A program made the translations under genes and the position numbers. The notes beneath the pieces were generated by a model. The model saw only the letters and a program-made list of their open reading frames with translations, did no database searches and was not told the origin of the DNA. Of a stretch of 64,000 nucleotides of DNA, positions 57,422 to 64,000 are shown piece by piece; within the stretch, counting starts at the first letter, position 1; the number at the start of each line of letters is the position of its first letter. Source of the DNA: an uncultured Pseudomonas sp. (GTDB lineage: Bacteria; Pseudomonadota; Gammaproteobacteria; Pseudomonadales; Pseudomonadaceae). Location of the stretch: contig NZ_CAJYVE010000039.1 of assembly GCF_913777995.1 (NCBI RefSeq), positions 62,001 to 126,000 on the forward strand. The letters are read 5' to 3'.

Positions 57422-59854
57422 TCAAGCCAGCTGCAACTGGCCGTCGCGCAGAATCACTTCACGGCCCAGCCAGCCGGCATCCACCTGCGGCAGCACCGCC
57501 GACGGCTTGCGCAACTCGCGCAGCAGGGTCGAGCCATGCGACAGCCGCCCGCCCATCCGCGCCACCACGCCCCGGGCGGCCTGGTACTGCGCATGCCGGC
57601 CGGGGTCGAGGCTGTCTTCCAGGAGGATGTCCTGGCCGAGGACGCCGCGCACCTCACCGGGGTAGATCATGAACCCGGCCGCCAGCTCGTCACCTTCGCG
57701 GCCATCCTGCCAGAAGCTGCCATCGCGGCTGCGCACATGAGGATATGCCGCGAACCAATGACCGCGCTCGGCCTCGGGCATGGCGTGGTGCAGGCGAAAG
57801 AACACCCGCATCAGGTTGTCGCGGTACCACTCGCGCACCTGCAGGTAGTAGCCGCGCATACCCGGCAGGCCCGCTGCATGCGCCAGGCGGATCAAACGCG
57901 GCCAGGTCGGAAAGGCCTGCAACGGCAGATCGGTCAGCGGCGGCCGTGGCGTGCCGGGGTCGGTTTCCCACGGCAGGCGGTGCGGGCAGTCATCCAGGCT
58001 GCCGTAGGCGGTGGGCGGACGGCCCAGACGGTCACCGCCACTGCTGGCCAGGGCGGTGGCGATGCACAGATTGCCCTGCACCACGAACACATAGAAACGG
58101 CTGAACCAGTCAGCCAGTTGCTGGCCGCTGGCGCCCTGCTCGACCAGTTGCGCCAGCTCACGATCGAAGCGCCGCAGTTGGCGCTCCAGATGCGGCAACT
58201 GGCCCCTGGCGATGCGTTGCATGCGCAGGAACACCGGCAGCGAGCGCAGCACACGCCATGGCCGCAGCGGCAGGTGTGGCGCGGCACCGCCCACCTCGCC
58301 AGCGTATTGGCTGGAGGGAATGCCCCAGTCGGCCAGACGCGCCAGGAACAGGTCGTTGTTGATGTACGAGGCGCCGTCGTACACCGCCGTGAAGGGTTCG
58401 TTGTCCTGCAGCACGCGGGTATCCCAGCGCGCCATGATCGCCGGAATGCTCGCCGCAGCGCGGCGCTGGCCGTACTCGACGAAGCGGCTGGGCTGTGGCG
58501 GCAGGATCTCGGCGATGTTGGCCGCCGTGAGGTGGCGGCGCCAGCCGTAGTCGCTGATCGGCCGATACTGCAGCAGCCACAGCTGCTGGCCGTCCCAGGC
58601 CCACTCCACATCGCCCGGCACATAGTGGAAGACCCGCAGCACGCCCTGCAGGAAGTCCCACAGGCGGACCTGGGTCAGGCCGTGCACGGTAGGGAACTGG
58701 CCACTGCTCCAGGCCTCGCCCAGGCGCGACAGCACCGCCCGCTGCGGGCTGACCAGGCCATCGGCCAGGGCCGCCAGATGCCCCTCGACCCATTCCAGCT
58801 CCACGGCCAGATGGCGCACGAAACCGATGCCGGACACCCGAGGCTCGATGAAGCGCTGCACCACCACCTGCTCGACCCCGGCCCCCAGCAGGTCCTCGAC
58901 CCGGGCATGGACCTCGGCGCCCGGTACACGCAGGTACGTGGTATTCAGCCCGGCATTGGCCGCATCGGCCTGGTCTTCGCCGAAACTGGACGAGCGCACC
59001 GCCCACAAGGCTTGTGGGGCATCGGCCAACAGCGCAGGCAGCCTGGGGTCGGCGGCCTGCTCCAGGTTCAGCGCCATCGGCACCGGCTGCCCGGCCAGTT
59101 GCGCCAGGTGCAGTCGGCCGCCCTTGGTGTGGGCGATAAAACCTGGCTCGCGCGCTTCCAGCCAGGCGGCGAAGCCGGCCGGATCGTCGATCCAGGGGTA
59201 ATGCCCCCACCCCGGCTGCAGGCTGATGCGCAGGTCGGCGCGGGCGAGGATCGCCGACCAGGCGGCCGCCTGCTCACTGCCCAGCAGGCCGTCCTGGTCG
59301 CCCCACACCAGCTCCAGCGGGTCTTCGATCCACTCCAGCAAGGGCAAGGCGGTGTCGGCGCGCAGCAGGTCCCAGTACGGCACGAAGGCCCGGCAGCGCG
59401 CGTAGCCCTCGCCCATGCGCCGATACTGCGCGGCGCTCCAGCGCTGGCGGGAGAACTTGCGGGCGAACAACGTGGGGCGGTGCGCCAGCAGCCAGTGGAT
59501 GGCCTTGCGCACCGGCAACGGCGACATCAGTGCCGGCAAGCGGCGTTGCCAGAGAAAGGCACCCACCGGCGACAACAATACGCTACGCGAGAAATGCCCC
59601 GGCTGGCGTTGCAGCGCGTGCAGCACCAGCAAGGCACTCACCCCGGTGGCGAGGATCGCGCTGCCGCGCCGGGTGGCGGCCAGCAGCGCGCGGGCGTAAC
59701 CGGCCAGGTCGCTGCACGGCGGCTCGGGGTTGTCGCCGAAGCCTGGCAGCTCCAGCGGCACCACCTGGTAATGCTGGAAGTGCGGCAGCACGTCGTCCCA
59801 CCAGCGCGCGCAGCTGCCGTTGCCGGCCAGCAGGTACAGCAACGGCTTGCTCAT
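57422..59854 (-). CDS. Alpha/beta hydrolase fused to a PEP-synthase-like dikinase
   Basis: An 810-residue fusion, second gene of a coupled pair. Residues 1-240 form an alpha/beta hydrolase with a likely triad: S73 in GVSAL (an atypical elbow), D186/D188 in WGDQDGL and H218 in GWGHYPW. Residues 243-432 match the ATP-grasp domain of PEP synthase and rifampin phosphotransferase: KGGRLHLAQLAGQPVP (K244), VRSSSFGEDQADAA (R287), VQRFIEPRVSGIGF and the closing DVEWAWDGQQLWLLQYRPI. Residues about 435-725 are unlike PEP synthase and may bind the substrate. Residues 730-806 are a swivelling phosphohistidine domain with MGGRLSHGSTLLRELRKPSAV, catalytic H773. The order ATP-grasp, middle domain, histidine domain is that of rifampin phosphotransferase. 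The PEP-binding barrel is absent. The substrate is unknown. Confidence 0.85.
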   Translation of the reverse strand: MSKPLLYLLAGNGSCARWWDDVLPHFQHYQVVPLELPGFGDNPEPPCSDLAGYARALLAATRRGSAILATGVSALLVLHALQRQPGHFSRSVLLSPVGAFLWQRRLPALMSPLPVRKAIHWLLAHRPTLFARKFSRQRWSAAQYRRMGEGYARCRAFVPYWDLLRADTALPLLEWIEDPLELVWGDQDGLLGSEQAAAWSAILARADLRISLQPGWGHYPWIDDPAGFAAWLEAREPGFIAHTKGGRLHLAQLAGQPVPMALNLEQAADPRLPALLADAPQALWAVRSSSFGEDQADAANAGLNTTYLRVPGAEVHARVEDLLGAGVEQVVVQRFIEPRVSGIGFVRHLAVELEWVEGHLAALADGLVSPQRAVLSRLGEAWSSGQFPTVHGLTQVRLWDFLQGVLRVFHYVPGDVEWAWDGQQLWLLQYRPISDYGWRRHLTAANIAEILPPQPSRFVEYGQRRAAASIPAIMARWDTRVLQDNEPFTAVYDGASYINNDLFLARLADWGIPSSQYAGEVGGAAPHLPLRPWRVLRSLPVFLRMQRIARGQLPHLERQLRRFDRELAQLVEQGASGQQLADWFSRFYVFVVQGNLCIATALASSGGDRLGRPPTAYGSLDDCPHRLPWETDPGTPRPPLTDLPLQAFPTWPRLIRLAHAAGLPGMRGYYLQVREWYRDNLMRVFFRLHHAMPEAERGHWFAAYPHVRSRDGSFWQDGREGDELAAGFMIYPGEVRGVLGQDILLEDSLDPGRHAQYQAARGVVARMGGRLSHGSTLLRELRKPSAVLPQVDAGWLGREVILRDGQLQLA

Positions 59855-60300
59855 GCGCCACTCCGGTCATGACGGTACAGCCACAGCAGGGGTGGCAACA
59901 GGGCCAGCAGCGCCAGGGCGTCGATCAACAGGTGCGACCAGAGGCTGGCCTGCAGCGAGATGAGCATGTCCTGCGGCGCCCAGAGCAGCAGGCCGGCGAT
60001 CAGCCAGCCCCATACCCGCGGCTGGCGCAGGCGGCTGCCGATGTGCACCAGCGCCAGCATGTACAGCGAGTAGGCCTGCAGGGTCGCGCCGAACAGCGCC
60101 AGCCACCAGGTCTGCTGGGCCCGCGCCGGGGCCGGCGCCAGGCCACCCCAGAAGGCCTGCTCCAGCGAGGTCAGGTAGGCGTCGAACAGGCCGCTGTGGC
60201 CGGCCCAACTCAACAGCACACCACCGCCCAGATGCGCGGCGGCCACCAGATACAGCCAGCGGACCAGCGCCTGGCGTCGAGCAACGGAAGAAGACCGCAT
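59851..60300 (-). CDS. Small four-helix membrane protein of unknown function
   Basis: A 149-residue protein with likely membrane helices at about 12-32, 64-86, 97-116 and 122-142. Loops are short and positively charged on the inside (RHDRSGA tail). The stop overlaps the start of the hydrolase-dikinase gene by 4 bp, so the two are translationally coupled and probably act together. I chose the ATG at 60300; the frame is open to 60387, but the extra 29 residues are polar and extend into the promoter region shared with the TonB receptor gene. No family that I recognise. Confidence 0.75.
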   Translation of the reverse strand: MRSSSVARRQALVRWLYLVAAAHLGGGVLLSWAGHSGLFDAYLTSLEQAFWGGLAPAPARAQQTWWLALFGATLQAYSLYMLALVHIGSRLRQPRVWGWLIAGLLLWAPQDMLISLQASLWSHLLIDALALLALLPPLLWLYRHDRSGA

Positions 60301-60474
60301 GGCGAATTCCGAAATCCTGCCGGGAAAGCTGGCGAGTGTACCCGTTTTCCGGCGCGGCTCAGCAGCCTGCGAATGCACCGCAGACAATCGTGAGATTTTT
60401 TCCGCCAGGTCTGTCCCCTTTTCCTCGCTGGCGTGTCATGAGGGTTAACAGCATCCAGAAAAGAGAGCACCGCA
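60301..60474. promoter_or_regulatory. Divergent promoter region: membrane/hydrolase pair versus TonB receptor
   Basis: This 174-bp region must hold promoters for both transcription units. AGAGAG before 60475 serves as the receptor ribosome-binding site. I looked for a Fur box and found only a weak partial match around GACAATCGTGAGATT (60382-60396). No promoter pair is strong enough to name. Confidence 0.35.
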
Positions 60475-62892
60475 ATGCCTGCACTGCCACGCCGCCGTTC
60501 GCTCCTGGCGTCTTCGATCTCCCGCTCGACCCTGTACCTGAGCCTGGCCCTCGGCCTGCCAGCCACCCTGCCGGAGCTGGCCCTGGCCGAGACACGCAGC
60601 TTCGAGGTACCGGCCGGAGACCTCGGCTCGGCGCTGACCCGTTTCGCCGGCCAGGCCGGGGTCAGCCTGTCGGTGGACCCGGCGCTGATTCAGGGCCGCC
60701 ACAGCGCCGGGCTGTCGGGCAGCTATGGCGTGGAGGAAGGCTTCCAGCGCCTGTTGCAGGGCAGCGGCCTGCAGCTGCAGGCGGTGGGTGGCGGCTACAC
60801 CCTGGTGCCGGTACCGCAGCGCAGCGGCGCTCTGGAGCTGGGCAGCACCGACATCGTCAGCACCAGCATCCTGTCGTTCAACGGCGACGGCGAGCGCTAC
60901 GCCGGCAACCAGGTGGCGCGGCGTGGCTCACTGGGCCTGCTGGGTTCGCGGGACTTCATGGATACCCCGCTGAGCAGCACCACCTACACCAGCGAAACCG
61001 CCAAGAACCAGCAAGCCCGCACCTTGGGCGACCTGGTGGCCAGCGACCCGTCGGTACGCACCACCAACCCGGCGGGTGGACGCTTCGAGCAGTTCATCAT
61101 CCGCGGCTTCAGCCTGTTCAACACCGATGTGTCCTATAACGGCCTGTACGGCGTGCTGCCCACCTATTCCATCGACATGGAAATGGCCGACCGGGTCGAC
61201 GTATTCAAGGGCACCAACCAACTGCTCAACGGCATTTCGCCGCGCGGCAGCATCGGCGGTGGCGTCAACGTGGTAGCCAAGCGCGCCACCGACAAGCCGA
61301 TCACCGAGTTCACCGGCAGCGTGGCTTCCGACAGCCAGGTCGGCGGCGCCGTGGATGTCGGTCGGCGCTTCGGTGACAACAACGAATACGGCATCCGCTT
61401 CAACGGCGTGAAGCAGTCCGGTGACACCGAGTGGGATCACCAGAACGTCGACCGCGAGCTGTCGGTACTGGGCCTGGACTTCCGTGGCGAGCGCCTGCGC
61501 GTGTCGGCGGACATCGGCCGAACCGAACGCGACACCGATGCCCCGCAGGAGCGTATCCAGGTCGGCGCCAACGCCCAGGTGCCGAGCGCCAGCTCGATCC
61601 ACAAGAACTACGCCCAGGCCTGGAGCTGGGCGAGCACCAACGACACCTTCGGCGACCTCAATGCCGAATACGACATCAGCGATTCCTTCATGGTCTATGG
61701 CGCGGTAGGTGCGCGCGAAAGCAACCATGAGTTCATGCGCCACGCCGTGAGCGTGACCAACAACGCGGGCGACTTCACCATTTCGCCACGCTACTTCACC
61801 CGTGATGAAAGCGTGCGTACCGCCACTGTGGGCGCGCGCAAGTGGTTGCAGACAGGTCCCGTCAGCCACGAGCTGAACATCTCGGCCACGCATTTCTACA
61901 TGGACTTCACCAACGGTGGGGCGCGCTATGCCACCGCTGCCGGCAATATCTACAACCCGGTGCAACGGCCCTTGCCCAATGCGCCGACGCGCCTGGATTC
62001 GAAGGACTACACCGAGAACCGCTTCGACAGCCTGGGCCTGGCCGACACCCTGGGCTTCTTCGATGACCGCCTGCTGGTCACCCTGGGCGGGCGCTTCCAG
62101 CGCGTGCAGGTGGATGACTGGAGCGATGGCGTCAAAGGCGCCACCGCCTACGACGAGAAGAAGTTCTCGCCCTCCGGCGGGGTGGTCTACAAGGTCACCG
62201 ACCAGTGGTCGCTGTATGCCAACTACATGGAAGGCCTGAGCCTGGGCAAGGTGGCGCCTTCCACCTCGATCAATGAAAACCAGATCTTCGCGCCCTTCAT
62301 CAGCCGCCAGATCGAGGTGGGCAGCAAGTACGACCTGGGCAACCTGGCCTTCACCGCCAGTGTGTTCCGGGTCAAGCAGCCGGCCTACGAGACCAACGCC
62401 ACCACGCGGGTCTTCGGCCCCAGCGGCAAGCGCGAGAACACCGGCGTGGAACTGAACGTGTTCGGCGAACCCCTGCAGGGCGTGCGCCTGCTCGGCGGGG
62501 TGATGTACATCCACAGCGAGCTGACCGACACCGTCAACGGTGTCTACGACGGCAACCGTGCACCGGCCACGCCCAAGTACAACGTCAACCTGGGCGGCGA
62601 ATGGGACGTACCGGGCCTGCAGGGCGTGACCCTTACCGCACGCGGTATCTACTCCAGCTCGCAGTACCTGGACCAGGCCAACAGCAAATCCATCGACAGC
62701 TGGGAGCGCTTCGACCTTGGCGCGCGCTATGCCTTCAAGATCAACAGCACGGACGTGACCCTGCGCGCCAATGTCGAGAACGTACTGGACAAGGCCTACT
62801 GGGCCTCGGCCGGCGCCTCCGACGACAGCGAGCCGGGCCTGACCCTGTCGACGCCACGCACCTACCTGTTGTCGGCCACCGTCGGGTTCTGA
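60475..62892 (+). CDS. TonB-dependent siderophore receptor with N-terminal STN domain
   Basis: An 805-residue outer-membrane transporter. A twin-arginine-rich long signal region (MPALPRRRSLLASSISRS, cleavage near ALAE around 39) precedes a secretin/TonB short N-terminal domain (about 41-95, RSFEVPAGDLGSALTRFAGQ) of the transducer type, a plug (about 125-260, with FIIRGFSLFNTDV) and a 22-stranded barrel ending in phenylalanine (LLSATVGF). It looks like hydroxamate/catechol siderophore receptors; the exact siderophore is not readable. STN receptors normally signal through a FecI/FecR pair, and none lies within the window on either side. Confidence 0.92.
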   Translation: MPALPRRRSLLASSISRSTLYLSLALGLPATLPELALAETRSFEVPAGDLGSALTRFAGQAGVSLSVDPALIQGRHSAGLSGSYGVEEGFQRLLQGSGLQLQAVGGGYTLVPVPQRSGALELGSTDIVSTSILSFNGDGERYAGNQVARRGSLGLLGSRDFMDTPLSSTTYTSETAKNQQARTLGDLVASDPSVRTTNPAGGRFEQFIIRGFSLFNTDVSYNGLYGVLPTYSIDMEMADRVDVFKGTNQLLNGISPRGSIGGGVNVVAKRATDKPITEFTGSVASDSQVGGAVDVGRRFGDNNEYGIRFNGVKQSGDTEWDHQNVDRELSVLGLDFRGERLRVSADIGRTERDTDAPQERIQVGANAQVPSASSIHKNYAQAWSWASTNDTFGDLNAEYDISDSFMVYGAVGARESNHEFMRHAVSVTNNAGDFTISPRYFTRDESVRTATVGARKWLQTGPVSHELNISATHFYMDFTNGGARYATAAGNIYNPVQRPLPNAPTRLDSKDYTENRFDSLGLADTLGFFDDRLLVTLGGRFQRVQVDDWSDGVKGATAYDEKKFSPSGGVVYKVTDQWSLYANYMEGLSLGKVAPSTSINENQIFAPFISRQIEVGSKYDLGNLAFTASVFRVKQPAYETNATTRVFGPSGKRENTGVELNVFGEPLQGVRLLGGVMYIHSELTDTVNGVYDGNRAPATPKYNVNLGGEWDVPGLQGVTLTARGIYSSSQYLDQANSKSIDSWERFDLGARYAFKINSTDVTLRANVENVLDKAYWASAGASDDSEPGLTLSTPRTYLLSATVGF

Positions 62893-62975
62893 TCGCCCCA
62901 GCCCCACAGCTGCTCGCTCACAGGTGCGAGCAGCTTCGACTGCCAGGACGTTTCCCGGCTGATAGCAATACCGTT

Positions 62976-63064
62976 GTGGGAGCGAGCTTGCTCGCGAAAT
63001 GGCCGGTAGGTCACCCCATTTGTTGTGAGCATGACGCCGCCTTCGCGAGCAAGCTCGCTCCCAC
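62976..63064. repeat. REP-type inverted repeat pair, perfect
   Basis: GTGGGAGCGAGCTTGCTCGCGA (62976-62997) and its exact reverse complement (63043-63064) enclose a 45-bp spacer, in the 275-bp gap between the convergent TonB receptor and UvrA-like genes. Its core is shared with the pair at 57267-57352. A Pseudomonas REP/BIME unit is the likely identity. It could also end transcription from both sides. The remaining gap sequence shows no gene. Confidence 0.88.
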
Positions 63065-63167
63065 GGTCTATCTACTGTGAACAGGCGGTCGCTTCGCGGC
63101 TGAAGCCGCGCCTACGGCAGCGCAAGGGGGCGCTGGCGCTGAGTTCTCGAACCGGCAGTCCCTCGCG

Positions 63168-64000
63168 TCACTGCCCTTGCAGCGCCCGCGCCAGGAACGG
63201 TGCCGTGCGACTCTCGGCGCAGGCGGCCACCTCCTGCGGCAGGCCGCTGACCACCACCCGACCACCGGCATCCGCCGCGCCGGGGCCGATGTCGATTACC
63301 CAGTCACTCTGCGCCACCACGCGCATGTCGTGTTCGACCACCACCACGCTGTGTCCGGCATCCACCAGGCGGTTGAGTTGCAGCATCAGCCGATCGATGT
63401 CCTGCGGGTGCAGGCCATTGGTGGGTTCGTCGAGCACGTAGAGGGTGGCACCGCGAGCACTGCGTTGCAGCTCGGTGGCCAGCTTGATGCGCTGCGCCTC
63501 ACCGCCAGACAGCTCGGTGGCCGGCTGCCCGAGGCGCAGGTAGCCCAGGCCCAGTTCGCTGAGCACCTGCAGTGAGCGGCGCACCGGCGCCTGCTCGGCG
63601 AACACCTCACAGGCCTGCTCGACGGTGAGCTGCAAGACCTCGGCGATGTTCAGGCCATTCCAGGCCACCTGCAGCGTCTGCGGGTTGTAGCGTGCGCCAT
63701 GGCAGGTCGGGCACGGGGCATAGACGCTGGGCATGAACAGCAGTTCGACGCTGACGAAGCCCTCGCCCTCACATTGCTCGCAACGTCCCTTGGCCACGTT
63801 GAAGGAAAACTGCCCGGCGTCGAAGCCCAGCGCCTGAGCCTGTGAGGTGGCGGCGAACAGCTTGCGTACGTGGTCGAACAGCCCGGTGTAGGTCGCCAGG
63901 TTGGAACGTGGCGTGCGGCCAATGGGTTTCTGATCCACCTGGACCAGACGCTTGAGCTGCTCGACCCCAGCACTCACCCGCCCGCCGCTACGCGGCTGCG
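63168..64000 (-). CDS. UvrA-family ABC ATPase (3' part; paralogue-like)
   Basis: The last 277 codons of a UvrA-type protein; the frame is open to base 64000, so the start lies beyond the window and the in-frame GTG at 63977 is not the real start. Visible parts are QKPIGRTPRSNLATYTGLFD, the zinc finger CEQC ... CPTC, the ABC signature ATELSGGEAQRIKLA, Walker B LYVLDEPTNGLHPQD and the switch histidine VVVVEHDM. Features such as LDEPTNGLHPQD, and a neighbourhood without uvrA partners such as ssb, suggest the class II paralogue (UvrA2-like) rather than the main repair subunit. Confidence 0.9.
   Translation of the reverse strand, partial: QPRSGGRVSAGVEQLKRLVQVDQKPIGRTPRSNLATYTGLFDHVRKLFAATSQAQALGFDAGQFSFNVAKGRCEQCEGEGFVSVELLFMPSVYAPCPTCHGARYNPQTLQVAWNGLNIAEVLQLTVEQACEVFAEQAPVRRSLQVLSELGLGYLRLGQPATELSGGEAQRIKLATELQRSARGATLYVLDEPTNGLHPQDIDRLMLQLNRLVDAGHSVVVVEHDMRVVAQSDWVIDIGPGAADAGGRVVVSGLPQEVAACAESRTAPFLARALQGQ

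Noticed and set aside
57422-59872. Long plus-strand frame opposite the hydrolase-dikinase fusion
   Set aside because: The minus-strand frame has clear ATP-grasp and phosphohistidine motifs and a coupled start; the opposite frame is rich in H, R, Q and A with no domain, typical of a shadow.
60360-60400. Possible Fur box upstream of the TonB receptor
   Set aside because: Only a partial match to the 19-bp consensus (GACAATCGTGAGATT); too weak to list as a site without a matrix scan.

Overview
This window is a chromosomal segment of a high-GC gammaproteobacterium, almost certainly a Pseudomonas (P. putida/P. fluorescens side of the genus). The reasons are the gene order rpsB-tsf-pyrH-frr-uppS-cdsA-dxr-rseP-bamA-ompH-lpxD-fabZ-lpxA-lpxB-rnhB-dnaE, the order tsaB-adk-ppc followed by an OmpA-type lipoprotein, the plsB ... 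mexJK/mexL-like ... rsmJ order, REP-type inverted repeats with a GAGCGAGCTTGCTCGCGA core, and strong GC3 bias. That bias opens very long antisense frames over many genes; I treat them as shadows.

Layout. 1-16957 (minus strand) is the housekeeping block for translation factors (rpsB, tsf, frr), UMP kinase, isoprenoid and phospholipid precursors (dxr, uppS, cdsA), envelope biogenesis (rseP, bamA, skp), lipid A (lpxD, fabZ, lpxA, lpxB), rnhB and the 5' part of dnaE. 17258-31193 (mostly plus) runs map, glnD, dapC, an ArsC/Spx-like gene, dapD, csdA-csdE (with convergent tcdA), a GH17-GT2 glucan synthase like ndvB, dapE, rlmA and a small unknown gene. It brings together three steps of the succinylase lysine/diaminopimelate route. 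31366-35201 has plsB, a 146-bp MITE-like element directly after its stop codon, a YbaY-like lipoprotein and a DUF4197 protein. 35220-40151 is a MexJK-type RND pump with a divergent TetR repressor and an operator-like dyad between them. 40163-44498 holds rsmJ, a protein with a gapless internal duplication, an operon of unknown/DUF72/extensin-like genes, and tsaB. 44595-50035 has adk, ppc, a small unknown gene and two lipoproteins (DUF4398 and OmpA/LptF type).

50240-64000 is the accessory end: a BetT-type choline transporter, an AraC regulator, a tripartite EmrAB-type efflux operon (OMF, HlyD, MFS), a REP pair, then a two-gene unit on the minus strand: a four-helix membrane protein translationally coupled to an 810-residue fusion of an alpha/beta hydrolase with a PEP-synthase/rifampin-phosphotransferase-like dikinase. 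It lies opposite a TonB-dependent receptor with a signalling (STN) domain, followed by a second, perfect REP pair and the 3' part of a UvrA-family gene. The hydrolase-dikinase fusion with its membrane partner is the best candidate in the window for an undescribed system. No tRNA, rRNA, CRISPR array, prophage or complete insertion sequence was seen.
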